Source of the DNA: Microvirga lotononidis
GTDB lineage: Bacteria; Pseudomonadota; Alphaproteobacteria; Rhizobiales; Beijerinckiaceae
DNA: 64,000 nt
Assembly (NCBI RefSeq): GCF_034627025.1
Contig: NZ_CP141048.1
Span: 2,492,001 to 2,556,000 of the forward strand
Direction: 5' to 3'
The notes under the pieces are model-generated. The model was not told where the DNA came from. It ran no database searches and saw nothing but the letters and a program-made list of their open reading frames with translations. The position numbers were made by a program, and so were the translations under genes. Positions within the stretch are counted from its first letter, which is position 1; each line of letters begins with the position of its first letter. Of this stretch, positions 25,007 through 34,282 are shown piece by piece.

Positions 25007-26197
25007 ATGACGCCAAAATCTGCAGCGCTGAACGCGGCTCTTCTCGGAAGCGCGCTCGCCCTTTCGACCGTCGCCCATGCCCAGGACATCAAGATCGGCT
25101 TCAACGGCGATCTGTCGGCTTCGCCGTCCGCCCAGAGCGGACAGGCCGGCGTGCTCGGCATCCAGGCCGCGATCGAAGACATCAACGCCGCCGGCGGCAT
25201 TCTCGGCCGCAAGCTGTCGCTCGTGGTTCGCGACGATCTCTCGCAGCCGCCCAAGTCGATCCAGAACATGAGCGACCTGATCGACAACGAGAAGGTGGTT
25301 GCGGTTCTCGGTCCGACCAATTCCGGCAATGCGCTGGCCTGGAAGCACATTCCGAACCAGAAGAAGAATCCGTCCATCGGCTGCATCGGCTCGGCGACGG
25401 ACATCACGAAGGCCGCCGGCGGCGAGAACTACATGTACCGCGTGTCGATGGTCGACCGCGCGCAGGTTGCCGGCCTCATCGCCTACGCGAAGAACAATCC
25501 TTCCACCAAGAATGTCGGCTACCTCGTCGAGACCACCGGCTATGGCCAGGGCGGCCTGAAGGATCTTCAGGAACTCGGAGACGCCAAGGGGCTGAAGCCG
25601 GTCGCGACCGAGAAATTCGGCGTCAACGACACCGACATGACCTCGCAGCTCAACAAGCTGAAGGCCGCCGGCGTCGATACGGTGCTCGTCTGGGCGCAGG
25701 GCACGCCCATCGGCCAGCTCGTGCGCAGCATGGAGAAGATCAACTACTTCCCCGTGACGCTGACCTCCTGGTCGTCCGACAATGCGAGCTTCTACGACAC
25801 GGCCGGAAAGACCCTCGCCGAGAAGCCGATCTTCATGCGCACGATCACCGAGGACCGGACGCCGAAGCAGCAGCAGCTCTACGACCGCCTTGGTCCCAAG
25901 CTGACCTCCAAGAGCGCCTTCAGCTTCGCGGCGCATTGCTACGACGCGACGATGATCGCGGCCGCCGCCATCAAGCAGGCGGGCAGCACCGAAGGGCCGA
26001 AGATGCGCGAGGCGCTCGAGAATCTTCAGGCGCCGGTCGAAGGCATCATGAAGACCTACAACAAGCCGTTCTCCGCGACCGAGCACGAGGCGCTGACCGC
26101 TTCCGACTATCGCTGGACGCACTGGAAGGACGGCAAGCTCGTCTCCTACAGCGACGATGTGGTGAAGGCGCTGAAGCCTTCGGACTTTACGCAGTAA
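25007..26197 (+). CDS. Branched-chain-amino-acid-type ABC transporter binding protein
   Basis: 396 residues with a Sec signal peptide (about 24 residues ending VAHAQ, mature start DIKIGFNGDLS). Pattern of the LivK/type-I periplasmic-binding family: SGQAGVLGIQAAIEDINAAGGILGR, VVAVLGPTNSGNALA, NVGYLVETTGYGQGG, FGVNDTDMTSQLNKLKAAGVDTVLV. The start has GAGGGAAGG upstream. First gene of a Liv-type transporter operon. Because the operon is followed by an IclR regulator and oxidoreductases, the substrate is more likely an aromatic or other carbon compound than an amino acid (inference). Confidence 0.9.
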   Translation: MTPKSAALNAALLGSALALSTVAHAQDIKIGFNGDLSASPSAQSGQAGVLGIQAAIEDINAAGGILGRKLSLVVRDDLSQPPKSIQNMSDLIDNEKVVAVLGPTNSGNALAWKHIPNQKKNPSIGCIGSATDITKAAGGENYMYRVSMVDRAQVAGLIAYAKNNPSTKNVGYLVETTGYGQGGLKDLQELGDAKGLKPVATEKFGVNDTDMTSQLNKLKAAGVDTVLVWAQGTPIGQLVRSMEKINYFPVTLTSWSSDNASFYDTAGKTLAEKPIFMRTITEDRTPKQQQLYDRLGPKLTSKSAFSFAAHCYDATMIAAAAIKQAGSTEGPKMREALENLQAPVEGIMKTYNKPFSATEHEALTASDYRWTHWKDGKLVSYSDDVVKALKPSDFTQ

Positions 26198-26209
26198 GCC
26201 TTCGACCAT

Positions 26210-26243
26210 GAGAGATGGTTCCACGCGAGTGGGGCCATCTCTC
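26210..26243 (+). terminator. Intercistronic hairpin between livK and livH
   Basis: GAGAGATGG pairs with CCATCTCTC, and inside it CCAC-GCGA-GTGG forms the tip. It has no T run. Such hairpins after a binding-protein gene usually protect its mRNA or reduce read-through, so the binding protein is made in excess over the permease. Confidence 0.6.
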
Positions 26244-26357
26244 CTGATCGGCTGCATCGTCTCCGTGACGGCGAACCGGATTGGCTTCGCCGGACAATGC
26301 TCCGGGCCTGCCGGCCCTGTTCGGCGGGTCTGATATCTTGCACCGTTGGAACGCGCC

Positions 26358-27281
26358 ATGCTGGACGTATATCTCCAGACTCTCCTGAGCGGCCTCGCCG
26401 TTGGAGGGGTCTATGCCCTGATCGCCCTCGGCTTCAGCATCACCTTCACCACCACGAAGACGCTCAACTTCGCCCAGGGCGAGTTCATCTCGTTCGGCGC
26501 CTTCATCGGCGTGACGATGCTCCTGCTCCTGTCCGGTCTCGCCGGAACGGCAACGGCCGTCCCCAGTGAAGCTGCCGCGGCTTGGCGCTATCCAGCGGCG
26601 GTCGTGGGCGCCGGCGTGGTGGCAGGCGTCATGGGCATCCTCATCTTCGTCCTCGCCGTCCGTCCTTTCGCCGGCAAGGGCGGCATGAACTGGGTGATGA
26701 GCACCATCGGGTTCGGCGTGATCCTGCAGAGCATCGGCCTCGCCATCTGGGGACCCGCGCCCGTCATGGTGCCGTCTCCCCTGGGCGACGACGTGCTGCG
26801 CATCGCCGGAGCCGGTGTCCGTCCGCAGGAGCTGCTCGTGCTCGCCTGCGCCATCCTGATCATGATCGCGCTCGATCTCGTCATGCGCCGCACCCGCATC
26901 GGCAAGGCCATGATGGCCGTCGCGCATTCGCCGCAGACCGCAAGCCTCATGGGCATCAATGTCAACCTGGTCATGATCGGCGCGTTCGCCCTGTCGAGCG
27001 GTCTTGCGGGCGTGGCCGGCGTGCTGATCGCGCCGATTGCCTCGGCGTCGCTTTTCATGGGCATGGGATTTGCCCTCAAGGCTTTCTCCGGCGCCATCAT
27101 CGGTGGTTTGAACAACCCGCGCGGCTGCATCTATGGCGGCTTCATCCTGGGCGTCCTGGAATCCGGGGTCGGCCTGTGGCAGGCGCAATGGCGCGAGATC
27201 GTCGTGTTCGGCCTGATCATCCTGGTTCTGGCATTCCGCCCGACAGGCCTCTTCGGCCGGGCCGCCGTCGACAAGGTTTAA
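26358..27281 (+). CDS. Liv-type ABC transporter permease (LivH)
   Basis: 307 residues from the ATG at 26358 (a TTG 12 bases earlier is possible). Hydrophobic inner-membrane permease with the LivH hallmarks: LLSGLAVGGVYALIALGFSITF, TTKTLNFAQGEF, and the loop SLMGINVNLVMIGAFALSSGLAG containing the ATPase-contact EAA-like region, then FSGAIIGGLNNPRGCIYGGF. Eight or so membrane spans. It works with the fused permease/ATPase at 27286 and the ATPase at 29087. Confidence 0.92.
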   Translation: MLDVYLQTLLSGLAVGGVYALIALGFSITFTTTKTLNFAQGEFISFGAFIGVTMLLLLSGLAGTATAVPSEAAAAWRYPAAVVGAGVVAGVMGILIFVLAVRPFAGKGGMNWVMSTIGFGVILQSIGLAIWGPAPVMVPSPLGDDVLRIAGAGVRPQELLVLACAILIMIALDLVMRRTRIGKAMMAVAHSPQTASLMGINVNLVMIGAFALSSGLAGVAGVLIAPIASASLFMGMGFALKAFSGAIIGGLNNPRGCIYGGFILGVLESGVGLWQAQWREIVVFGLIILVLAFRPTGLFGRAAVDKV

Positions 27282-27285
27282 GCGC

Positions 27286-29070
27286 ATGCGCCACGTCATC
27301 GGATCCATCGTCCTCGTTGCGGCTCTCGCGGTCGGCGCCTCGTTCATCGAGAACGAATTCTATCTGCGCACGCTCTTCATGATCTGCATCTATTTCCTCT
27401 GTGCCGCAGGCATGAACGTGCTGCTGGGATTCGCGGGGCAGAAATCCCTCGGCCAGGCGGGCCTCTTCGCGGCGGGCGCCTATGCGGTCGCCCTGTTGAC
27501 CACCCGCTACGAGGTCGGCCCGTGGCTGTCGCTGCTTCTCGCCTGCTTCGTATCAGGAGTCTTCGGCATCCTGATCGCCGTGCCCTCCCTGCGGGTGAAG
27601 GGGCCGAGCCTCGCCATGGTGACATTGGCCTTCGGCATCGTCATCGAGAAGGTGGTGACGGAAGGCTCCGAAGTCTTCGGCGGCGCCATGGGCATCTACG
27701 CCATCCAGCCGCTGAACATTGGCGGTACGCCGTTCACGATGGTGCAATGGGTCTGGTTCGGATTGCTCCTGTGCCTCGTGACCCACCTCCTGCTCCGCAA
27801 CCTGCTCCGCGGCCGGTTCGGGCGCGCCTTTCTGTCCCTCCAGGCCGACGAGGTGGCCGCCGGGGCGGTCGGCGTCGCGGTCTATCGCTACAAGGTCCTC
27901 GCCTTCGTGATTGCGGCCGTGACCTGCGGCCTTGCCGGGGCGCTGGTGGCCCAGCAGAACCAGTACATCAACTCCGACTTCATCAATTTCCACCTTTCGG
28001 TCTTCATCCTCCTGCTGGTGCTGTTCGGCGGAAGCGGATCGCTCTATGGGCCGCTGCTCGGTTCGGTGACGCTCGTGATCATCGGGGCTCTCGTGGCGCG
28101 TTGGTCCTGGATCGAGCATTTCGTCAACGGCGCGCTCCTGCTGTTCGCCCTCTACGCGATGCCCAAGGGGCTGGCGGGTGTGTTCGGCTCGCTCTTCCAC
28201 AAGCTCGGACTGAATCACGCCAGGAGCCCCGGTGTCGGCGCAGCGCAAGGCACGGCTGTACCCCGGCTGCCGACCAGAGCCTTGGCTCGGCCAGATGCGG
28301 GAAGCCTTCTGACGGCCGACAAGCTCAACAAGGCCTTCGGCGGTGTCGTCCCCGCCAGGGACGTCTCCGTCAACCTGACGGGGGGGCACATCCATGCCCT
28401 GATCGGCCCGAACGGAGCGGGCAAGAGCACCTTCATCAACATGCTCACCGGGATCATCCGTCCGGATCAGGGAACGGTGACTTTCCTGGGAAGCGAGATC
28501 ACCCGGCAAACCGTGCACGGGATCTGCGATCAGGGGATCGCCCGGACCTTCCAGAACCTCCGGCTGTTCAAGGATCTGTCCGTGCGCGAGAACGTGCTGC
28601 TCGGCCAGCATTCCCGGATGCGAAACGGCTTCGTCTCATCGCTCCTGGGGTTGCCCAGGGCGTGGCGGGAAGAGGCCCAGGCGCTCCGGAAGGTCAATGC
28701 GATCCTGGCGTTCACGGGCCTCTCGCGCTATGCCGAGACGCCGGCCGGCAGCCTGGCTTACGGCCTACAGCGCCGGGTCGAGCTGGCGCGGGCCCTCGCG
28801 TCCGAGCCGTTCCTTCTCCTGCTCGACGAGCCGGCCGCGGGCCTGAACCCGCAGGAGACGGCGGAGCTGGGGCAATTGCTCGTGCGCATCCGCAACGAAG
28901 GAATCACGATCCTGCTGATCGAGCATCACATGGATCTCGTCATGTCCATCTCGGATCACGTGATCGTTCTCGATTACGGTCAGAAGATCGCCGAAGGCGC
29001 GCCGGCCAAGATCCAGGCCGATCCGCGAGTGATGGAGGCCTATCTCGGCACCTCCACAGAGGCTGCTTAA
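27286..29070 (+). CDS. Fused Liv-type permease and ATP-binding protein (LivM-LivG)
   Basis: 594 residues. Residues 1-310 are a LivM permease (ICIYFLCAAGMNVLLGFAGQKSLGQAGLFAAGAYA and LFGGSGSLYGPLLGSV are typical). A linker of about 30 residues follows. Residues 345-594 are a LivG ATPase with Walker A GPNGAGKST near 375, the signature region LAYGLQRRVELARALAS and Walker B LLLLDEPAAGLNP. The frame runs through without interruption, so this is a genuine fusion rather than two genes. The LivM-LivG fusion is known in several alphaproteobacteria. The signature motif reads AYGLQRR instead of SGGQQR, a usual LivG variation. Confidence 0.92.
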   Translation: MRHVIGSIVLVAALAVGASFIENEFYLRTLFMICIYFLCAAGMNVLLGFAGQKSLGQAGLFAAGAYAVALLTTRYEVGPWLSLLLACFVSGVFGILIAVPSLRVKGPSLAMVTLAFGIVIEKVVTEGSEVFGGAMGIYAIQPLNIGGTPFTMVQWVWFGLLLCLVTHLLLRNLLRGRFGRAFLSLQADEVAAGAVGVAVYRYKVLAFVIAAVTCGLAGALVAQQNQYINSDFINFHLSVFILLLVLFGGSGSLYGPLLGSVTLVIIGALVARWSWIEHFVNGALLLFALYAMPKGLAGVFGSLFHKLGLNHARSPGVGAAQGTAVPRLPTRALARPDAGSLLTADKLNKAFGGVVPARDVSVNLTGGHIHALIGPNGAGKSTFINMLTGIIRPDQGTVTFLGSEITRQTVHGICDQGIARTFQNLRLFKDLSVRENVLLGQHSRMRNGFVSSLLGLPRAWREEAQALRKVNAILAFTGLSRYAETPAGSLAYGLQRRVELARALASEPFLLLLDEPAAGLNPQETAELGQLLVRIRNEGITILLIEHHMDLVMSISDHVIVLDYGQKIAEGAPAKIQADPRVMEAYLGTSTEAA

Positions 29071-29086
29071 GGCCAGGAGAGCGACA

Positions 29087-29809
29087 ATGCTGAAAATTCA
29101 GGACGTTCATCTCGCCTACGGCCCGATTTCGGCCGTCCGCAAAGCCACCATCGAGGTCGAGGCCGGCGAGGTCGTGGCCATCGTCGGCGGCAACGGCGCC
29201 GGAAAAAGCACCTTGCTGAAGGGTATCGCCGGATTGATGCCGGTCAGCTCCGGACAGATCCTGTTCGAAGAGGAAGACGTCACCAGGCTTCCGCCCCATC
29301 GCAGGGTCGCGCGCGGCATCGCTCTGTCGCCCGAAGGCAGGCAGGTTTTCCCGGACCAGAGCGTCTACGACAACCTGACCCTTGGAGCCTATTTCCGGCG
29401 GCTTTCCAACGAGGCCCTGGAGGCGGAGGTCGAGGAGCAGTTCAAGCTGTTCCCACGCCTGCGCGAGCGCCGGAACCAGCTGGCCGTGACCCTGTCGGGC
29501 GGTGAGCAGCAGATGCTCGCCATCGCCCGGGCGCTCATGGGCAAGCCCCGGCTGCTCCTGCTCGATGAGCCTTCGCTGGGCCTCGCGCCGAAGATCATCC
29601 AGGAAATCTTCGACATCATCGTATCCCTGCGCCGGTCCGGCATCACGATCCTTCTTGTGGAACAGATGGCCAATATGGCACTGGCCATCGCGGACAGGGC
29701 CTATGTTCTTGAGACCGGCAATGTGACATTGTCCGGAACAGGGCAGCAGCTCCTTCACGACCCGAAGGTTCGCGCGGCCTATCTCGGGGTATCCCACGGC
29801 ACGGCGTGA
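29087..29809 (+). CDS. Liv-type ABC transporter ATPase (LivF)
   Basis: 240 residues. Walker A GGNGAGKST near residue 35, Q-loop region GIALSPEGRQVFPDQSVYDNL, signature LSGGEQQMLAIARALMG, Walker B LLLLDEPSLGLAP, and the LivF-typical LVEQMANMALAIADRAYVLETG. Completes the transporter with one binding protein, one separate permease, one fused permease-ATPase and this second ATPase. It starts 16 bases after the fused gene and is followed by the IclR regulator 32 bases later in the same direction. Confidence 0.93.
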   Translation: MLKIQDVHLAYGPISAVRKATIEVEAGEVVAIVGGNGAGKSTLLKGIAGLMPVSSGQILFEEEDVTRLPPHRRVARGIALSPEGRQVFPDQSVYDNLTLGAYFRRLSNEALEAEVEEQFKLFPRLRERRNQLAVTLSGGEQQMLAIARALMGKPRLLLLDEPSLGLAPKIIQEIFDIIVSLRRSGITILLVEQMANMALAIADRAYVLETGNVTLSGTGQQLLHDPKVRAAYLGVSHGTA

Positions 29810-29841
29810 CGCCGCGGCCTGCGGGAAGATTGGATTGAGCC

Positions 29842-30699
29842 ATGAGTATCGAGGGACGCGGCGTACAATCGGTCGAAGTAGGGGGGAGGATCCTCGCGGC
29901 CATGGTCAAGGCGGGAAAGCCCCTGATGCTGCGCGAACTGGCCACGCTGGCGGATGTCGCGCCGGCTCAGGCGCATGCCTATCTCGTCAGCTTCCGCAAG
30001 CTGGAGCTGGTCGAGCAGGATGCCGCGAGCGGACGCTACCAGCTCGGTCCCTTCGCTCTGCAGCTCGGCATTGCGCGCCTGCGAAGCTTCGACCCGCTGC
30101 GCCTCGCCGCCCAGGCGGTTGTCGAGTTCGCCGAAGAGGTCGGCCTCATGGTGACGATCGCCGTATGGGGAACCCACGGCGCCACCATCGTCCAGGTGCA
30201 GGAAGGCAGCGATCAGGTCCACGTGAACGTGCGCACGGGAACCGTCTTCTCGATCACCGGCACGGCAACAGGCAAGGTGTTCGCCGCGTTCATGCCTCCG
30301 AAGATCATCGAGGCGCATCTGGCCGAGGAGCTTCGGAAAGGTGCCCGCATCCAGGGCGTCGGCGCGTCGACCTCGCGCAAGGAACTGGAAGCGGAAGTGG
30401 CCACGGCGAGACGGCTTGGCTACGCGACCACCGAGAGCAAGCCGGTCACGGGCATTAACGGCATTGCGGCTCCCGTTTTCGATTACAGCGGGCAGATGCA
30501 GCTCGCCATCACGTTGATCGGGCCGACGGGCGTCCTCGATATCGGTCCCAAGAGCGCCGATGCGAAGGCGTTGCTGGCCTTCACCCGGAAACTATCGGCG
30601 CAGCTTGGCTATGCGCCGCATGCGGATGCCGAGGCTTCCTCGGACGAAGGAGCCGAGATCGTCGCGGCGCCTGTCGCGAAGCGCCGGCGCCGCGCTTAA
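29842..30699 (+). CDS. IclR-family transcriptional regulator
   Basis: 285 residues. N-terminal winged helix: GGRILAAMVKAGKPLMLRELATLADVAPAQAHAYLVSFRKLELVEQD, then the IclR effector domain with GPFALQLGIARLRSFDPLRLA, VVEFAEEVGLMVTIAVWG, FSITGTATGKVFAAFMPP, GINGIAAPVFDYSGQMQLAITLIGP. The C-terminus is basic (AKRRRRA). Likely controls both the transporter operon before it and the enzyme genes after it; related operator-like sequences precede livK, the SDR and the flavoprotein gene. A rho-independent terminator follows at 30729. Confidence 0.9.
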   Translation: MSIEGRGVQSVEVGGRILAAMVKAGKPLMLRELATLADVAPAQAHAYLVSFRKLELVEQDAASGRYQLGPFALQLGIARLRSFDPLRLAAQAVVEFAEEVGLMVTIAVWGTHGATIVQVQEGSDQVHVNVRTGTVFSITGTATGKVFAAFMPPKIIEAHLAEELRKGARIQGVGASTSRKELEAEVATARRLGYATTESKPVTGINGIAAPVFDYSGQMQLAITLIGPTGVLDIGPKSADAKALLAFTRKLSAQLGYAPHADAEASSDEGAEIVAAPVAKRRRRA

Positions 30700-30728
30700 C
30701 CGCTTTCTCATCGGCTTCCCCGGTGCTG

Positions 30729-30756
30729 CACGCTCTGCGCAGCAGAGCGTGTTTTT
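30729..30756 (+). terminator. Rho-independent terminator after the IclR gene
   Basis: Perfect 10-base stem CACGCTCTGC / GCAGAGCGTG with a GCA loop followed by TTTTT. It separates the transporter-regulator unit from the enzyme genes. Confidence 0.85.
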
Positions 30757-30800
30757 CTGCATTGCGGCTCCATCGGCGGCAGAAACGTCAATCTACGACT

Positions 30801-30825
30801 ATTCGCTATTTGCGAATGCGTTCGC
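30801..30825. promoter_or_regulatory. Operator-like sequence upstream of the SDR gene
   Basis: ATTCGCTATTTGCGAATGCG followed by TTCGC. The 13-base core GCGAATGCGTTCG (30812-30824) is repeated exactly at 32401-32413. About 80 bases before the SDR start. Confidence 0.5.
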
Positions 30826-30902
30826 CATATGATTATCTTGATCCAACGCTCGATGAGTCATGCTCGGGCACCGCATCAATCACAATCAGGGAGCCGAAAC
30901 AG

Positions 30903-31652
30903 ATGTTGCTCAAAGGGCGTATCGCACTCGTCACCGGTGCTGGTCAGGGCAATGGCGCCGCCATTGCGCGCGGAGTTGCCGCTGAAGGAGCGCGTGTCAT
31001 CGTGACTGATGTGAATGGCGAGGCGGCCAAGCGGACGGCTGACGGCATTGTTCAGTCAGGCGGCGAAGCGTGGTCCTACACGCTCAACGTGGCCGATGCC
31101 GAGGCCTGCACGTCGCTGGCGCGCGAGGTCGAGGCATCCATCGGCCAAGTCTCAGTACTCATCAACAATGCAGGCATATGCCCGCGCAACACGATCGACA
31201 GCCCCGACGTGCGCCGCTCCTGGGACGCGGCGATGCAGGTCAATCTCGATGGCACGCTGAATGTGACCCTGGCTTTCGTTGCGGCCTTAAGGGCGACGAA
31301 AGGAACGGTCATCAACATGGCATCGATCGCATCCTTCGTGTCGACATCCACGTCGATCAGCTATTCGACCTCGAAGGCTGCCGTGCGCATGCTGACGCAG
31401 AACCTCGCGCAGGAACTCGCCAAGGACGGCGTGCGTGTCAACGCGATTGCGCCGGGCACGCTCAACACGCCGATGACCGAAGCGACCCGGACCAATCCTG
31501 AGCGCGCGGAGCGCTTCCTCGCGCGCATTCCGCTCGGCCGGTTCGGCGAGCCCGAGGAGTTGATCGGCCCGACGGTGTTTCTGGCATCCGACATGTCGAG
31601 CTACGTGACGGGAACGACGCTCGTCGTCGACGGCGGCTATCTCGCCGTCTGA
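30903..31652 (+). CDS. Short-chain dehydrogenase/reductase
   Basis: 249 residues, classical SDR length. Cofactor motif TGAGQGNGAAIARG near residues 11-24, an aspartate at the end of strand 2 (VIVTDVNGEAA, favouring NAD+ over NADP+), LINNAGICPRNT, and the catalytic triad in INMASIASF (Ser) and ISYSTSKAAV (Tyr-x3-Lys). C-terminal VTGTTLVVDGGYLAV is standard. Probably oxidises or reduces a hydroxyl/ketone in the substrate brought in by the neighbouring transporter. First gene of a same-strand series ending at the hairpin at 36457. Confidence 0.92.
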   Translation: MLLKGRIALVTGAGQGNGAAIARGVAAEGARVIVTDVNGEAAKRTADGIVQSGGEAWSYTLNVADAEACTSLAREVEASIGQVSVLINNAGICPRNTIDSPDVRRSWDAAMQVNLDGTLNVTLAFVAALRATKGTVINMASIASFVSTSTSISYSTSKAAVRMLTQNLAQELAKDGVRVNAIAPGTLNTPMTEATRTNPERAERFLARIPLGRFGEPEELIGPTVFLASDMSSYVTGTTLVVDGGYLAV

Positions 31653-31662
31653 GGAGAGCATC

Positions 31663-32352
31663 ATGATCGTTCGCATGGGACTTCTGACCCGCAAGGCGGG
31701 CTTGAGCACCGAAGATTTCCGCCACCATTGGCGGGACGTGCATGGGCCTTTGGCGGCCCGCCTGCCGGGCCTGCGGCGTTATCATCAGAACCACGTCGTC
31801 GACAGCAGCCAGCTCGCCATCGATCATGCCAGAGGATCATGGTCGATCGATGGAATTTCCGAGCTGTGGTTCGACAATGTCGACGATATGCACCGGGCGG
31901 TCTCGTCCGATGCCTACCGGGAGGTTGCTGAAGATCATGTGCGCTTCGTCGGCGACACGGGATTGATCACGGCCGAGCAGAACGTCGTCGTGCCGGTGGA
32001 GGCCGCCGCGGGACCGCTGGTCAAGCGCATGTCGATCCTAACGCGCAAGCGCGGCCTGACGCCCGAGAAATTCAAGTCGGAATGGTGGGGCTTTCATGCC
32101 GAAGCCGTGAAGAAGTTTCCGAACCTCATGGGCTACACCCAGAATTTCGTCACCGACCGCAGCGTCGGCTTGGGGCAGACCGCATCCTACGAGGCACTTC
32201 CCATCGACGGCATGGTGGAGCTGTGGTTCCGCTCCGTTGCCGATATCGAAGCGGCTTTTCGCTCTCCTGCAGCGAACGTCTCGCAGACCCATGCGCTCAG
32301 CTTCATCGAGGAAATTACGACGTTCCTCGTGGAGCCACATGAAGTGATCTGA
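31663..32352 (+). CDS. Tandem EthD-domain protein
   Basis: 229 residues made of two similar EthD-like ferredoxin-fold halves. The first opens VRMGLLTRKAGLSTEDFRHHWRDVHGPLAARLPGLRRYHQNHVVD; the second has KRMSILTRKRGLTPEKFKSEWWGFHAEAVKKFPNLMGYTQNFVTD. Each contains a conserved His in the WxxxH position and ends with ELWF. The ribosome site GAGGAGAG precedes the ATG. EthD-like proteins accompany degradation genes for ethers and aromatic or steroid-like compounds, sometimes acting as isomerases or lactonases; the role here is unknown. Confidence 0.82.
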   Translation: MIVRMGLLTRKAGLSTEDFRHHWRDVHGPLAARLPGLRRYHQNHVVDSSQLAIDHARGSWSIDGISELWFDNVDDMHRAVSSDAYREVAEDHVRFVGDTGLITAEQNVVVPVEAAAGPLVKRMSILTRKRGLTPEKFKSEWWGFHAEAVKKFPNLMGYTQNFVTDRSVGLGQTASYEALPIDGMVELWFRSVADIEAAFRSPAANVSQTHALSFIEEITTFLVEPHEVI

Positions 32353-32400
32353 CGAGCGGGCCCGAAGCCAACCGGAATGGGCTCAGGCCATCTTGAAATA

Positions 32401-32442
32401 GCGAATGCGTTCGTCTAAAACAAATGCAACGAACACATTCGC
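32401..32442. promoter_or_regulatory. Paired operator-like sequences upstream of the flavoprotein gene
   Basis: GCGAATGCGTTCG (32401-32413) matches the SDR operator core exactly. Its inverted near-copy CGAACACATTCGC (32430-32442, 12 of 13) lies 16 bases downstream. Together they form a two-site inverted arrangement 60 bases before the start. Confidence 0.5.
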
Positions 32443-32501
32443 GAATGCTGAATCAGAAGCGCTCATCGGACGATAGAGCGGGGCGATATATGAGGAACGC
32501 C

Positions 32502-34238
32502 ATGAAGCCGACGAAAACTGTCACCTGCGATGTTCTGGTTGTTGGGTCCGGCGCCGGTGGTTTCGCGACCGCGCTGACCGCCCGGCTTCATGGGCTCGAC
32601 GTGATCATCACCGAGAAGGAGCCGGTCTTCGGCGGGACGACGGCCCGCTCCGGCGGATGGATGTGGATCCCGTGCAACCCGCTGGCAAAGCGTGAAGGCT
32701 TCAAGGATTCCCGCGAGGCGGCGCGCACCTATCTTCAGCATGAAGCCGGCAACCACTTCGATGCCGCTCGCGTCGACGCCTTTCTTGAGAACGGCCCGAA
32801 GATGGTCGAGTTTTTCCAGGAAAAGACCGAGATGGATTTCACCCTCGGTCCGGCCTTCTCCGATTATCATCCCGACGCTCCGGGTGGCATGCCCGGCGGC
32901 CGCTCAGTCGTGGCGACGCCTTACGATGGACGCAAGCTCGGCAAGGAGATCGCCCGCCTGAGGCCTCCGCTGAAGGAGATCACTTTCCTCGGCATGATGA
33001 TCGGATCGGGCAAGGAGCTTCTGCACTTCTTCAACGTCACGCGCTCCGTGAAATCGGCCGCCTATGTGGGCGTCCTTCTGGCGAAGTACGGTCGCGACCT
33101 TGTCTCCCACGGTCGTGCGATGCGGCTGACGAACGGCAATGCCCTGATCGGGCGTCTCGCCAAGTCCGCGCTGGACCAGAACATCCCGATCTGGACCTCG
33201 TCGCCCGTAAAGGATCTGATCGTTCGAGATGGAGCCGTGAAGGGAGCATTGGTTCAGACCGAGGATGGAATGACGGAGGTTCTCACCCGCCGGGGCGTGG
33301 TGCTGGCGGCCGGTGGCTTCCCGCAGGACCTGCTGCGCCGCAAGGAGCTGTTCCCGCATGCGCCGACTGGGGCTGAACACTGGTCTCCAGCCCCTCCCGG
33401 CAACACCGGTGATGGCATTCGCTTGGGTGAGCGGGTCGGGGGCAAGGCCATCGAGGGGCTTCCCAATGCGGCGGCCTGGGTTCCCGTGTCCCTCGTTCCG
33501 CGCCGGGACGGCACGTCAGGTCCGTTCCCGCATTTCATCGACCGCGGCAAGCCTGGCGTCATCGCTGTGACGAAGAGCGGCAAGCGTTTCACGAACGAAG
33601 CGAATTCCTACCATGATTTCGTGCAGGCCATGGTCAATGCCTGCGGCGACAATCCGGAGAAGGCGGCTTGGCTCATCGTCGATCATCCGACGATCCGCCG
33701 TTACGGCCTGGGTTTCGTGAAGCCGTTCCCGGTGCCTCTGACGCCCGCGCTGCAGAACGGCTATTTGGTGAAGGGGCGCACCCTGCGCGAACTGGCGGAA
33801 AAACTCGGTATCGACGCAGCCACGTTCGAGCAGACGGTCGAGACGTATAATCGGGACGCGCGTCGGGGCGAGGATCCGCAGTTCAAGCGCGGCAGCACCG
33901 CATACAACCGCTATCTCGGCGATCCGGATCACAAACCCAATCCTTGCGTCGGTCCCATCGAGAACGGTCCGTTCTATGCGGTGAAGGTCGTGCCGGGGGA
34001 TCTCGGGACTTTCGCAGGGCTTCGCACCGACGCCGATGCGCGGGTGATCGACGAAAGTGGAAATGTCATTCCCGGCCTCTATGCCGCCGGCAATGACATG
34101 GCGAGCATCATGGGCGGCAACTATCCCGGCGGCGGCATCACGCTCGGGCCGGCCATGACCTTCGGCTTCATCGCGGGGCGTCATCTTGCAGGCGCTACGG
34201 CCGACGCTGCTTCGACCGCGGACCGACCGGCGGCTTGA
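32502..34238 (+). CDS. FAD-dependent dehydrogenase (3-ketosteroid-dehydrogenase / fumarate-reductase-like)
   Basis: 578 residues from the ATG at 32502, 5 bases after GAGGA. FAD-binding GxGxxG in CDVLVVGSGAGGFATALTARLHG near the N-terminus, EKEPVFGGTTARSGGWMWIPCN, and the C-terminal FAD-binding GNVIPGLYAAGNDMASIMGGNYPGGGITLGPAMTFG. The arrangement is that of flavoprotein 3-ketosteroid delta-1-dehydrogenases and related enzymes that desaturate a ring next to a ketone. Cytoplasmic; no signal peptide. It sits between the EthD protein and an old-yellow-enzyme homologue, supporting a ring-degradation pathway. The natural substrate cannot be named. Confidence 0.87.
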   Translation: MKPTKTVTCDVLVVGSGAGGFATALTARLHGLDVIITEKEPVFGGTTARSGGWMWIPCNPLAKREGFKDSREAARTYLQHEAGNHFDAARVDAFLENGPKMVEFFQEKTEMDFTLGPAFSDYHPDAPGGMPGGRSVVATPYDGRKLGKEIARLRPPLKEITFLGMMIGSGKELLHFFNVTRSVKSAAYVGVLLAKYGRDLVSHGRAMRLTNGNALIGRLAKSALDQNIPIWTSSPVKDLIVRDGAVKGALVQTEDGMTEVLTRRGVVLAAGGFPQDLLRRKELFPHAPTGAEHWSPAPPGNTGDGIRLGERVGGKAIEGLPNAAAWVPVSLVPRRDGTSGPFPHFIDRGKPGVIAVTKSGKRFTNEANSYHDFVQAMVNACGDNPEKAAWLIVDHPTIRRYGLGFVKPFPVPLTPALQNGYLVKGRTLRELAEKLGIDAATFEQTVETYNRDARRGEDPQFKRGSTAYNRYLGDPDHKPNPCVGPIENGPFYAVKVVPGDLGTFAGLRTDADARVIDESGNVIPGLYAAGNDMASIMGGNYPGGGITLGPAMTFGFIAGRHLAGATADAASTADRPAA

Positions 34239-34282
34239 GGCGCGAACATGGGGAGCGTATCAACCGTTTCGGAGACGGAGCG

